From: Baylisascaris procyonis
Taxonomy: Eukaryota; Nematoda; Chromadorea; Rhabditida; Ascarididae
Direction of reading: 5' to 3'
DNA: 64,000 nt
Assembly: GCA_037389465.1 (NCBI GenBank)
Contig: JAZARR010000059.1
Span: 6,099,001-6,163,000 of the forward strand
The notes beneath the pieces are model-generated. The model did not search any database. It worked only from the letters and a program-made list of their open reading frames with translations, and was not told where the DNA came from. Positions 36,619 to 47,870 of the stretch are shown here, piece after piece (the first letter of the stretch is position 1; every line of letters begins with the position of its first letter). The translations under genes and the position numbers were made by a program.

Positions 36619-39600
36619 GTCCCGAAAGTTCTGTCGTAAAGTTAAAAAAAAAAACAGGGTTAAACAATGTAGAATTGTTATAAATGTTGCGATTGGCGGC
36701 GTTGCTAAGGATGAAGTGATTCGTGATGCCACAACGTCCTCTACTAATATAAGTCTAACCTTGGAAATTGTAGAGAAGCGCCTGCAGCGAAGTATTCCAA
36801 GTGGTGGGCGTATTGATTGCGTTAAGATAAAGCACCCGTGAATCTCTTCAATGAGAGGTAAAAGTAAGGAATCAAAAGACTTGCATTCTCGTTATTCCCA
36901 TTTATCACATATAGAATTTCCCATCGTTGAAGTTTATTTTCTATTCAGCAAGGAGTTGATGCGAAGTCGAAAGATGGAAAAATCTCATAAGCGTTATGTG
37001 CAAAACGCACTTTCAAAGGAATGCCCGTCGTTAATCCATTACAAATAACAATAGCTCTTCATTGTGACAGTGCAAGAAATGCTAACTGTTTTGAGCAAGG
37101 AGAATACATCTTACTGCTTTCCTCTATTGCGATTGCCTTTTGATTTTAGCTGATATTTTACCTCCTCATTAGGGCCTACATCATTTTCTACAGTTTAATG
37201 GACGGCGGCTGAACTCCGAAGTGTTTGTTACTGAAAGCTTTTCAATATCGTTTCAACTAGGGATCTCTGGAAAAGGAAGTGAAGGAGTGATATGAATGCG
37301 TTCTGTGATTGGAAAAGTGCGATGAAAGACAGTTCTCTCTTGTTTGCCTGGCACTTTACACGCACAGTTGCTGAGGAAAGCTTCTTCGACTTATAGAAAA
37401 AAGTGCTCTAGCTTGAAGGTGTTGAAAACAGAGCCCAGATTTCGGATAAGCGATAGCAGCAGTACGTATCTATTTGCATTAAGCAATTATTTACATTCTT
37501 ATGATCTATATGAGTGACCTAAATGAGTTCACATTGCTAGGCGATGAGAAAAAAAGATTAAGAGTTGCGAAATGTTTTCAAATTTTTAAGCAAGTCCTCT
37601 CAAGACGCGTGCCTCATTGATCCTTCGTTGCTGCTAACCAAATTTGTGCAGGCAAGAAATGAGTAGGCAAGACAAGTAAGCTGGTAAATCCGTGCAAAAC
37701 AAGCCGTCTTCAATGAGCTAGCAGCAATATTGAAGGATTTGAACGTGAAAATGAAAGAGAGGGCTGTTGGATGCCTGTAACCTTGTTTGGCAAAGAGAAC
37801 GTTTGAAAAGCACAGTTTCTTGCAGTTTTGAAAAAAAGATGGTGCTAGATAGTGAGATTGAAAGCGTTTTTTACTTTTTATTTCTCTTAGGCTCTTCATT
37901 AGTTTGCCTTTATAAACCCTTTACTTTACACTTGAATTCAGTTATGCAACCTTTTATAAATTCAGTACTCTGCACTTGGATTTCCCCGCTCCCTCCTCCC
38001 TCTCCTCAAATTGATGGAAAATGGAAAGCATAAATGAGTGAAGCGCATAAGCCGAAAGTGTAATTCTTTGTGCAAGAAAGGTTATTTTGTATGAGCTGAA
38101 ACACATATACGTGAGTATATATTAATATATATGCAAATGCGCATATGTGCGTCGTGGGTGTGCAAATTTGTGCGGGTTTTTTTGTGCCTGTGCTGCTATA
38201 CTGATGCGGAAGAGACGGTTGGGCATGCATTTAAGACCCTTTCTCCTCGCTGTTAATTGGAAGAAGAGAGTTTTTGATGTTTTACTATTCCCTCAGATTT
38301 TTCTCTCAAAAACGAATGAGGAGTTGCTCAGCAAGGGTTTCTTTTTTTACCTCAAAATTCCTGGATTATTCGAGCCATCTTTTTTCGGTCGTTGGCTTCT
38401 TTTATCCCTCACAACTGGGGAATCGTTGTCATGTGAAAGTAAACTTAAAAAGACGTGTTCAATAAATAATTACAATGCATAAAATATGCTTATTTTTTCA
38501 CTAATAGCAGAATGTTGTTTGTCGTCTCGCCTATATTAACGGAACAAATTTCATATCCGTTGAAGACGTGAAGGTTGTACGCGAAGTGTCACTAAGGGGT
38601 GATGGTTTTAGGCAGGCGGAAGCAGTGGAAATCCGTAATGTTTAAATAATTGCCGTCATATCGCAATTTCCGGAGTGCGCTAATTTCACATATTTTAATT
38701 TATTACGGCCATCTATTAAAGATTCGCAAATGTGTTTGCTATTGTTATCTGAAAAAAACACAGCGAATATTCATTTAATAAAGTTTTTATTGTTACAGGG
38801 AAATGACACCAACTAGCTGTTAAATTGCTAAAATATGATGTTCTTTTGTGATCCTAAAATATATGGGTGTCGTTATGCGGTATATACCGGCATTTTTGCA
38901 TTTGGTCATTGCAACGCCTCTATGGTTGCAATAAGAACATTGCAAAATTTGATTCGATGATCGTACTCTTCTAAATCTATACGAGCTACTGCATAAACAT
39001 TCGAAAAATATCCTCGCATTGGTGGATGAAATCAGTAGCTATGATCCACCTAGAATTTTTCCTTCAACATATTTAGAAGGTCATCTCTTCAGTTTATTGG
39101 TCGGTATTGGTTTTTCATGGCAGCTTTTGGTAGTTAAGGAGATCAGTTGTGAAGTTTAAGGAATGAGGTGAAATTATGCAAATGAGCCAAGGTAGCAATT
39201 TATCTGAAGTGACCATGTGTGAATACGTTGAAACAGTATAAATTGTTGTAAGAAAATTAGATGAAGGACCACTTGCCACAGTCTAGTTCATATCGCTACC
39301 TAGAGTATGAAAAATCTCTGGGCATTTGAATGGTAACTGTAATACCGAAAATAACCATTTCTCCGCGTTGCAAAATTTGATTGAAGTCTATATGAAAATA
39401 TACTAGAGATATATTTTATTCAGCATAGATTTCAAACGTAATTTTTAATTTTGCGGCTGTCCAAATTGCTGAAGGTGAAATTAATGGAATGGGTGAAATG
39501 GAATGTATGCCGAAAAAGAGGAAGAGGCGCAATATTTATTGAAAACGTACGGATATGCATCATAACCAGTTGGCAAAAGACGATTTCAGGAGTGGAGCGA

Positions 39601-40740
39601 GGATGCAGACGACTCGCCGAACCTGTCCCCCGAACAATCCCCTTTGGCGTCTGGTGTGCTGTCGCTTTCGCTTTCGCCCGTCTCCGGCTCAAATGCACCC
39701 GCCAAATCCAGCAAGACCGTTCACTCGTGTCCACATTGCAACTTCACCACATTCATGTCACAGCACATGAAAAGCCATTTGGTACGCGCATTCTCTTCCA
39801 TCGTTTTTCTGGCCCTCATACTTTCTTCGACACTTATTTTATTCCGTTCTCGACGGAAATGTTTGACTGATATTTTCATCTTACATATTTTGCGTTTGTT
39901 GATGATTTTCTTGTGACATTCCTCGTTATTTAAAGACAGCCGAAATATTCGACTGATGTAGGGTGATGCCACTTTTTAGTTGTGTCCGGACATTCACACT
40001 CGCAATAATTGCACACCCGAAATTTTCCTAGGGTACAAAGACGGTGAAGTAGAGGTTTTATCGCTATATTAAACCTTCTAAATCACTTCTTGCACTTTCT
40101 GTAAAAAGATCGAAGGCACAAAGTGGTGAATGTAAATTTCGAGTAACTATCGTTGCATTCTTTGCAAGAATGGTCAAGTTGCCTTGCAAAGTGCGTAGTC
40201 ATTTCATTTATTTGCCCACTAAAAACTGCGTCCACGTCATCTCATCTGGTTTTCAAATTCTGTAAGAAAAGTCAACTTAATGAAATTCATTTTCACATTC
40301 ACTCAATTAATCCGACAAATGATATTCCCTTTTTAAAACGTTCATGCAGTGACATGGCAATAACTCTCTGATGAAATAGTCTGTTTGCTTTAATTGCCCG
40401 AGCTTCAGTTTCCACGATCCAAAAATATCTGCGCTCTTCAGGTGATTTTCACTTTAAGAGGTCGAATTTCTCATCAGTCTATCGATTTATGAGGCGCGTT
40501 AAATTTAGGTTTTCAAAGTTCTGTACACATTTTCCGTGCTAGTGTTTGAACTGTGCATTGAAGAAAATATTTGCTCTTCAGTGTTTTCCTTTTGTGTTTC
40601 AGCGGTTCTCACCATCTTTTACTTGTTTTTCCCGCAATTTTTTCAAGATTTCTTTTTCTCGAAGTTTTACGATGATTTCTGCTCTCCAAGGAACCATTGC
40701 ATGAGAATAACAATGGATTAGAGATGATTTTTAATGCTTC

Positions 40741-40801
<61 letters not shown>

Positions 40802-43800
40802 CATATATACATATAATGATTTAGACAAAGTACTGTTAACGTTGCGCACTGTTAAGCATTGTGTACCGAAGGATATGCCATATTCGATTGAGCATTCAGG
40901 GTGAATATTAAATCTGTCTCATTTATGTTGCCTCTAAGGTTCATTTTTAGGTCAACTAGGTCAATTGAAAAAGGAATGTGCACAAGGAACGTGTGACTTT
41001 TAGAGAAAACAATGAGTTACTAACTCTTTTACAAATATTTTGCGTTCAGGCGTGTCTAAGACGTTTTTATGAAACAAAAACATTCTCTCAGTTTTCCTGT
41101 TCTGATATTATAGGACAGGTGTATTAGTTATAGTATCATGCGCAGAATTCTTTTATTTCCGACACCTTCAAGTTTTATTTATTTGTCTCTATTTCGGCTT
41201 TCTTAAGTTGAAAAAAAAACATAAGAAATATGTGGATGCAAGCGGAACGAGGGACGAAGCGGATAACGAAAAACAGCAACAAAAGGAAATAAAAGTATTT
41301 GATAAAATCATGAACGCTTAAAAATATGAACGAAGGTGGCCACATGTATCTCCATCTCATGTCTTATAGGAAGGATTCTTTTAGGAGGCACACGAGCGTC
41401 ATCAAGGTCAAATGTATCAGTGCGATATTTGTCACATGCAGTTCAGTCAGAAGGCGAATATGCATCGTCATCGCATGCGCCATTCGGGTGTTAAACCTTA
41501 TCAATGCAGATATTGCCTTAAGAGGTTCTTCCGCAAAGACCAGGTTCCTCTTTTGTTTTATACCATATTCAAGCTGAATCGCTGTTTTCGTTGTTCGTTG
41601 TTGCGAGATGTATAATGCTTGAGTGCGATTCCAGAAACTCGTACAAGTTCGCCTTCGCACCCTTTTTCAAATGAACCACTCTTCAAGCTCTTAAAGGAAA
41701 TTTCTTTCATCAACTCTGAAAAAAATCCATTTTCACATATCTGGAAAGTTTTGTATTCTTGCTATGTCGCCAAAGTTTTGGAATTGAAATATTCCATGCT
41801 TCAATCAAACTTATTGGTGCTGCATAGCGAACCCGATTCAATAAAAATCTCGGAGTGTTTTTGAATCGACACTTTCGTTTATGATCACAGGGAACTTGTA
41901 ATAAGCAGAGAGGGTCAGGTATTTGAATGCTCATTATGTGCGTATATTCAACTAGATGAATAGGGGAATAGGTTGCTGGGGGTGATAGTACCCTCAAGAA
42001 AGTTCGTAGGGAAGATTAATGTCGTTGGAAACTTACAACTTTGCATCATTAACGCTTTCATTTTTCACCGTTTTTTTTAATCTATTAAATTGAGGTTTTT
42101 GGACAATTAGGTATAATACTTCCTTGAAACCGCATAGGAGATGCAGTAATCTTCTTCTCGGCCCCCGCGTGTTGCGGGGGAAATTTTCGCACGGTGGTTC
42201 TAAAAATATTATCAGGCTTTGTTCAGAGCATGCAAGGTGATTAGAGTGTATCTGTCCGCAGATTTCATCTCAAAGTTTCCTGTTTGACTTGGAATTGCGA
42301 AGTGAGCAAGCAGTCAAGCAAACGTACTGATTAACTCACAACCATGATATTTTCATAATGTAATCTTGCACAAGAGAACGGCGTTTACAAGTTGCAATGA
42401 GAAAATCGAATGAGAAATTCTGAACTTAAGATGCAAGAGCACTCGATGACCCACATCAAGACCGGAGCAGATTTCGACTGTCCCGTGGCTATGTGTCAGC
42501 AACAATTCAGTCAGCATGCCGGTCTTCGAACACATCTAGATGAGGCGCACGCCATAGCACCCTCGTCTCCAGCATCTTGCAAGCGTTGCTCACTTCTTTT
42601 CGCCAATTCGAGACGTCTTCTTCTACACTATCAAACTAAGCACGACGAAGGCGACGTTAGTTCCTATCGTTTCATTTTGTCTACATTCATTTATGCGCGC
42701 TCTAGACAGTTTGCGCCATTTTCTACTGTTTGTAATCCATTTTTATATCCGGCTCTCAAAATATTTTAAATTGCGGACAAAATATTTTACGTTTTATTCG
42801 ATGAACGATTTGCTGAATAGCTTAAGTTGAAGACTTGTTCGAAAATACCGAAGTATCGCACATTTACGAAATTTTTGTCGAGAGGACTGAGGTAATTAAG
42901 GAGGAGAATCTCATTGAGTAAAGAGGGAAATCTTATTTGGCGTAAATAGGAACCGTATTTAATGCCTTTGTTTTAACTTGCATAAAATATGATGTAAATT
43001 ACTTTTAAAAGTTGCGTAAACGAATTGATTTCAAGCTTTCTAATTCATTTAAGTGCCGAGAAGTGATTCACTGCGAAGTATTGATGACCTAGGTTTTGAT
43101 TGTCGATACAGGATGGGATCTAAAGTCCGTTTTGCGTTTGAATTCCCAGTGGCGATGATTTGTTGAGGTCGCGCATTTAATCACATCAGCTGCGCGGTCG
43201 CTGCATTAAGAATAATGTGCATGACGATCATAGGCTATTTCCACTTTGAATTTTTGTCTCCATAAATTGTCCCGAGGCGTATATTGCGTCATGTGTAAAA
43301 TAAAGCCGCCGCAATGCCCCTTGCCCAATATGAAAAAAAGTGAAGGTCTCTTACACTATACATATGTTTGCAGTACAACTCCCGTGATTGAAGTGTTCCG
43401 ATGTCGGAATGATATTTGATATCCATCGCATTTTCTACACAGCTGGGTAATGCCGGCAAAAGTTGGAAGCTCTTCTTGCTCATTTGTTTTTAGTACAAGT
43501 CGGGTGATGATAGTGATTTAGTTTTGAATTAATAATCCACTCAATGAAAAATGCGATGAATTTTGTGACCAACTGTTCCGTCTATCGAAACTCGTGTTTC
43601 TTATTGGGTATTTCGTAATATTTTAGACCTCTGGTGTAGTAGTTGTACCGTCTGCATCGATCAACGCAGTGAAGAGTGAGAACACACTGACGGCACCGGT
43701 GGCAAAGAAGCGACGTGCCAGCATACCGCGCAATCTGACAGTCGCACAGAATATCTCAGCGGCTATTCATCAACAGCTGAAGTTGATCCAACAAGACACT

Positions 43801-46176
43801 CTTGCAATGGGCACCGATAAGAATCCCGTTTGTTACGACTGCGATCAGGTAAGTTACTTCCTTATGTGGAGTATTGTTTTATAAAATCTGTGGAATTTTA
43901 ACACTCGAAAATCTGGCATAAAACTGTAACGAAATCTAAGGATTTCATTAATAACGTTGTTCTCGATAAAATTCGGACAACTTGGTCAACACAGTTGATA
44001 TGAACTGAAATGAGAGAAGAACTACAGGAACGTTGTGGATCTGCATTTTGGAAGTTTTGGTTTCTGGTGTATTATCCGTTTTTATGTGTACGGGCGATAC
44101 TCGCTGAACTTGTGACTCGTTTGCATAAATCATTTGCGCGCAACTTCTTTTCGCTTACCCGCCAGCCTGAAAACAATGGATCGATGGCTCAAGAGGAAGC
44201 AGCATCCACTTGTCCTCTTGAAGGTTTTCATTAACATTTTACATATCAACTGAAGATGGATTCGATGATTGCAGTGTTACTAATATGCGTGACATCCTTG
44301 GTTCATTTTTCAAAGAAAACCATTTTATTTCATAAAATTTCTTTTCAGAATCCTTATACGGTGTCCAACGAGGAGCTGCTCATGTCATTATCGAACACTA
44401 CGATGCCATCCATTTTCACGGTGACTCTTAATCGTTTTGTGCTTGTCGGCATCCTGCACTATTTCCGACTTCGAATTTTTGCATATTTCGCGTCATCTGT
44501 GAGGTTGCTTTTTAGAAGCACACTGGGGTGATGTCGTGTTTGTGCTTCTGTGTCTGTCTGACTTTCCGGTAGCTTCAGCTCTGGAAGTTCTGAATTCGTA
44601 GTTGCGAAACTTTGTGGTGTGATATACTTCACACAGTGACCTCTTGTGCCGTATGTCACATCTGTAGACCAACTTTAAGAGAAGTTATTATAGACACTTA
44701 AAGGCGCTAAACGATTTGCACGCATTTTACGTCGGTCGGGGATTGAGCACTTCGTCGAGCACTTTGAGATGGCTTCGCAAACTAATATGGTTGTGCCGTT
44801 CTGATGCTTTCAAATGCACAAGTCAGCTGTCATATCAGACTACCGTACAAAAAATAGGAAAAAAAACGAAGATTAGGCGTTTAGCAATAGGTTTTTTATA
44901 AATGCATAGTCAGCGTCTTACGCTATAGCTGACTATTTTAGTTCGACGCAGATTCAAATGCTAATCATTTTTCAATGAGCAGTAGAAATTATTCCCGTAG
45001 ACGTGGACAAGCTCGCGATCTCGAGCTTGCTGTTAGAATGGTACACCACTGAGATACCGAAAGCATTGTCACTGACAATTATGTTTTGCTTCGGTTCCGC
45101 CACTTCTAGTGCTCAACAATAATGCAACGCTATCATAATGCCAACGTTCGTAGTGAAAGTGACATTATAATAGGACGGAATGCTTTGGCAAATTCTTTCT
45201 CAGCGTTTTGCAGAGAGGAAACGTATTCGCCAATTGGCGAAAGTTTTGCATGTGGTGGTATGACATGAGAGTTGCTTTGAGCTTGATTGTTATGTAACCT
45301 TGAAAGGATGAAAATAGGACCACTATTCTTAGTGTGGCGGTTTTATGAGTTTTTAGTTCGCAGCTGTAGCTGAGAATAATTTACTGTTTTGTTTTACGCA
45401 TCAGTTAGCCTATGGAGGAATGCTGATGTTTAGATTTAACGAAGAAAACCTCCTGAGGAGCATATATGATAAATGAAAGAAGTTGAAAGTCAAATGCGAC
45501 CTAACTCTGGACACTGCAGAGATTGAAATTTGAATATGGAATTATATTTTAGGATGTTAAAGCGGAAGCCGCCATGCAACTGTGGACTCGTGAAGGTAAC
45601 AGTGGGAGTGAGAACACTGAAGAGCAGTCACATTCTCCCTCGGTAGACAGTGGAAGCAGTGCGGTGGATGGCGAAACTTGCGATAAGGAGCAGCAGGTGA
45701 ATAACATTTCGCTTGCAAGATTTCACTCTTTTATCTTTCTTAAATTAAGATAGGCAAAGAATGTTCCAAATTTTTTCGCGATTTGATCTCGCCCAGTAAG
45801 ATGCGTGTGTTCTAAAGCTACCGAAATGGTGACCAAAGAACGCTTATCCTTTTGGTCTGTTATAATTTTTTGGAAAGATTTTTCAACGAAAGCTAAGCGG
45901 ACTTCTTCAAGAACAGATTTATGATCGGCTGCTATCGCAAGTTTTTCGAGAGGAAACACTCCCAAAAAGATGAGTTCATCGTGCTTTTGAATTAGCTAAA
46001 CTGATATTCAGGAGTGCCTGCACTGTGGGATGATCTTCCTCGATCAGACGCTCTACTTGCTGCATAAGGGACTTCACTCGGATTCTGATCCGTGGAAGTG
46101 CAACCTTTGTGGACATGCTTGCGGTGACAAGTATATGTTCACGACCCATGTGATTAGCTCCGACCACAGCTGCTGA
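35291..46176 (+). CDS. hbl-1: Hunchback-like C2H2 zinc-finger transcription factor, 8 exons
   Basis: This encodes a nuclear DNA-binding regulator of the Hunchback family. In C. elegans its homologue controls developmental timing of epidermal and other cells and is repressed by let-7 family and lin-4 microRNAs. Exons are 35272-35425 (ATG at 35291), 39590-39781, 41385-41543, 42431-42655, 43627-43848, 44349-44420, 45553-45696 and 46012-46176, all joined in phase 0, about 437 residues. Fingers: C9-C12-H25-H29; C92-C95-H108-H112; C122-C125-H138-H142; C150-C153-H166-H170; C179-C184-H197-H202; C212-C215-H228-H233. The C-terminal pair, C385-C388-H401-H405 and C413-C416-H429-H435, has the L-H-K-G-L-H and C-N-L-C-G features of the Hunchback/Ikaros dimerisation fingers. 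A basic K-K-R-R at 264-267 may be a nuclear signal. Fingers 2 and 4 are split by introns and restored exactly. Additional 5' exons may exist, and exon 44349-44420 is the least certain. Confidence 0.9.
36557..36615. repeat. (AT)n microsatellite in hbl-1 intron
   Basis: About 59 bp of alternating A and T, immediately followed by a transposon-end-like sequence at 36616. Confidence 0.97.
36616..36643 (+). mobile_element. Possible mariner-type terminal repeat (remnant)
   Basis: GTTGTCCCGAAAGTTCTGTC, directly after a TA dinucleotide, resembles the terminal repeats of Tc1/mariner elements, which insert at TA. I recognise the style of the end, not an exact family. No transposase domain is readable in the next 225 bases, although the + frame from 36617 to 36841 stays open, and no matching inverted copy was found nearby. 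If real, it is a decayed or single end. Confidence 0.3.
39590..39781 (+). CDS. hbl-1: hbl-1 exon: Ser/Pro-rich linker and start of finger 2
   Basis: The acceptor is GACGATTTCAG and the donor CATTTG|GTACGC, phase 0 to phase 0, 64 codons. It begins with an acidic Ser/Pro/Leu-rich linker (D-A-D-D-S-P-N-L-S-P) and ends inside finger 2 (C-P-H-C-N-F-T-T-F-M), a Hunchback-type finger in sequence and order. The last zinc His is supplied by the next exon. Confidence 0.92.
40742..40797. repeat. (TA)n microsatellite in hbl-1 intron
   Basis: About 56 bp of alternating T and A, followed by degenerate ACATACATATATACATATA. It lies in the intron between fingers 2 and 3. Confidence 0.97.
41385..41543 (+). 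CDS. hbl-1: hbl-1 exon: end of finger 2, finger 3, start of finger 4
   Basis: The acceptor is GATTCTTTTAG and the donor GACCAG|GTTCCT, 53 codons. It starts E-A-H, completing finger 2, then carries Y-Q-C-D-I-C through H-R-H-R-M-R-H and the linker S-G-V-K-P-Y (like T-G-E-K-P-Y), and ends within finger 4 (C-R-Y-C-L-K-R-F-F-R-K-D-Q). Confidence 0.95.
42162..42180. repeat. GC-only hairpin in hbl-1 intron
   Basis: CCCCCGC and GCGGGGG form a perfect 7-bp stem around a 5-nt loop in an otherwise AT-rich intron. Function is unknown. Confidence 0.75.
42431..42655 (+). CDS. hbl-1: hbl-1 exon: end of finger 4, fingers 5 and 6
   Basis: The acceptor is TGAACTTAAG and the donor GGCGAC|GTTAGT, 75 codons. 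It starts M-Q-E-H-S-M-T-H, which gives finger 4 its two His at exactly the expected spacing. Finger 5 has the wider C-x4-C spacing (C-P-V-A-M-C) and finger 6 is C-K-R-C...H-Y-Q-T-K-H. The upstream acceptor lacks a good pyrimidine tract, but the finger spacing fixes the junction. Confidence 0.92.
43627..43848 (+). CDS. hbl-1: hbl-1 exon: linker with basic cluster
   Basis: The acceptor is AATATTTTAG and the donor GATCAG|GTAAGT, phase 0, 74 codons. It encodes a Val/Ser-rich start, a basic cluster A-K-K-R-R that may act as a nuclear localisation signal, a Gln-rich helix-like part, and an orphan C-Y-D-C pair at the end with no matching His pair in the next exon. Confidence 0.9.
44166..44223 (+). 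CDS. hbl-1: Possible alternative hbl-1 exon
   Basis: A good acceptor (GCTTACCCGCCAG) opens a 58-nt segment reading P-E-N-N-G-S-M-A-Q-E-E-A-A, ending at donor TTGAAG|GTTTTC. The composition looks coding and resembles neighbouring linkers, but 58 nt shifts the frame. Joined to 44349 it gives an open but different frame, which then meets a stop in the 45553 exon. It may be an isoform with a different C-terminus, or a false exon. Confidence 0.25.
44349..44420 (+). CDS. hbl-1: hbl-1 exon: linker (moderate support)
   Basis: It has the best acceptor in the gene (TTTCTTTTCAG) and a weaker donor (TTCACG|GTGACT). It is 72 nt, 24 codons, phase 0 at both ends, so it can be included or skipped without a frameshift. 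It encodes N-P-Y-T-V-S-N-E-E-L-L-M-S-L and a Ser/Thr-rich end. The third codon position is GC-rich as in neighbouring exons. Confidence 0.55.
45553..45696 (+). CDS. hbl-1: hbl-1 exon: acidic Ser-rich linker
   Basis: The acceptor is ATTATATTTTAG and the donor CAGCAG|GTGAAT, phase 0, 48 codons. It encodes D-V-K-A-E-A-A-M-Q-L-W followed by a strongly Ser/Glu/Asp-rich stretch. It separates the central fingers from the C-terminal dimerisation pair. Confidence 0.88.
46012..46176 (+). CDS. hbl-1: hbl-1 last exon: C-terminal dimerisation fingers
   Basis: The acceptor is CTGATATTCAG. The exon encodes 54 residues to TGA 46174-46176. It holds E-C-L-H-C-G-M-I-F-L-D-Q-T-L-Y-L-L-H-K-G and then C-N-L-C-G with D-K-Y-M-F and a closing H-x5-H. 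This pair is the hallmark of Hunchback and Ikaros proteins and is the main basis for naming the gene. Confidence 0.95.
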   Translation, partial: ECLHCGMIFLDQTLYLLHKGLHSDSDPWKCNLCGHACGDKYMFTTHVISSDHSC

Positions 46177-47088
46177 ACTTTGCCACGAGCTATACCTATG
46201 GACATTTGGGGCTTCGACTGTTTGCCTCACCGGGAAGCCCTCATTTACCGTGCCTTCCGCGGATGTTCGTTGTGGCCATAGAGGCGGGTCGCTTTGAACG
46301 TGCCGGGTCTATACGCCAAAATTCCCCTCTTTTTCAGTTGTAACTCGTACCGATCAAAAAGTTTCACGTGGATGTTCTCATTTCTTAAAATCAGTAACGG
46401 CTATATTGCGCTTCCGGTTGGCGCTTCTATTCTGCAGAATAACTGAACTGTATTAGCCATCGTTTCACTCATGATACAGAGCGTGTTTAATCGTTCTCTT
46501 ATTCCGGCCAGTAGATTTCCATCGTCAGAGTGATGTGTCGACGGTAAAACGTCGCAGATCTTGAAAGCGTCGGCAGAGATTTTCTGGCAAGGATGCTTGA
46601 AATTTCTCCATCCGTATAACACGCAAGCAGCGCGAGAAGAGGTGATTTCTTTTTATGCTGAACGTGTATGCTTTTTTTTTCGTTTTAAAAAAACAATAGT
46701 TGATGATTTTTCTCAGGTGGGATTATATGATCGTATAAGTCCCGATCGGATTGTTTCTTATTGCAGCCAAATCTTTATATAGTCGCCGTCGCACTTTTCA
46801 TTTCTTTTTTTTTCTCTTCTTTTTTTTTTAATTTCCGATTCTTTTATTTCTTCTGAATAATTAAATGTGCACTTATATCGGTGGCTTTTATTGTATATAA
46901 TAATAATCGCATATTTTTATATGTCGAATTCATGTTGGAGTTTTATTTTATGTAATCGTTGAATGATGAATAATTACTTTTTGTGCCAATCAGGGCGATT
47001 TTTTCACTCTTATTTTAATCTTTCACCAATAGTTATTCGTTGATAATTTTGAAGGTGCTTTTCTAAAGGGTTGTGCGCTTGTTCGTTT

Positions 47089-47092
<4 letters not shown>

Positions 47093-47120
<28 letters not shown>
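47093..47120. repeat. (TG)14 microsatellite
   Basis: Fourteen TG units, followed by GTTGTGTC, within the probable hbl-1 3' UTR. If transcribed it would form a UG-rich tract, a potential site for RNA-binding proteins that recognise UG repeats. Confidence 0.95.
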
Positions 47121-47340
47121 GTTGTGTCAGTCTTTGCTGACTCTACACACCTTTTTCATTATTCATCGTTGTTGCAATTCATTCTTTTTTTTTTTTTGTT
47201 AATATTATCCTGCCATTCACGGAGCCCTTTTACCTCCTCGGAATTCCCAACAAATGTGCCGGATTTGCCTATGTAGATTTGTACATTTCGTTGGTGTCTG
47301 CGCTTGTCGTCGATGTTTGCTTCTCAAATATTTAAAACAG

Positions 47341-47346
47341 AATAAA
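47341..47346 (+). terminator. hbl-1: Candidate polyadenylation signal of hbl-1
   Basis: AATAAA is the first canonical polyadenylation hexamer after the hbl-1 stop codon, about 1.16 kb downstream. Confidence 0.5.
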
Positions 47347-47870
47347 ATTTAAAATCCATTTAACGGATTCATCATTGCAGCAGCATTTGAAGGTCATATG
47401 TGAACTTATTTACTGAGCCGTGTTATTGGTAAAATGATGCTATCGGCTCGATAGCTAAATACATGTACATAGGCGATTGAGTAACGAAGATATGGTGCTG
47501 AAATTTTAGGCGCTTTTGATGTTTTCCGTTAAAGGTGTTGTTTTGTTCGCATGGTTTGCTTATCGAGGAGAAGTGAAAACCTCCAGCAGGGACCTCGATG
47601 TAACCGTATTTCAAATGAAAAATTGCGAATGTGCATCCAGCGATCCCAGCTGGGGATTTTGATTTTCATTGCTCGACCCTTGCTCGATCATGCCACTCCT
47701 CTGTATCTGAATGAAACGAGCTGAGCAAAAATGTTCGCATTTTCTAAATTTCCAGGCTCAATCGTTATATTTAAAATATGAATGCCGAAGTTTGTGGATT
47801 GGCATGGGAGGTTTGCAAAATTTAGACATTTATGTTTAACGCTCTCTGAGAAGATTTGGAGATGGGACGT

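Larger units (their letters stand above)
46177..47360 (+). promoter_or_regulatory. hbl-1: Probable hbl-1 3' UTR
   Basis: The stretch of about 1.2 kb from the hbl-1 stop to just past the first AATAAA (47341-47346) has no gene. It carries a 6-nt lin-4 seed match (TCAGGG, 46990-46995), a 6-nt let-7 family seed match (TACCTC, 47231-47236) and a TG repeat. C. elegans hbl-1 is regulated through its 3' UTR by these microRNAs. Here the matches are minimal and could be chance. Confidence 0.5.

Noticed and set aside
39451..39870. 139-codon + frame overlapping the second hbl-1 exon
   Set aside because: It is in a different frame from the zinc-finger coding sequence and is a shadow of it.
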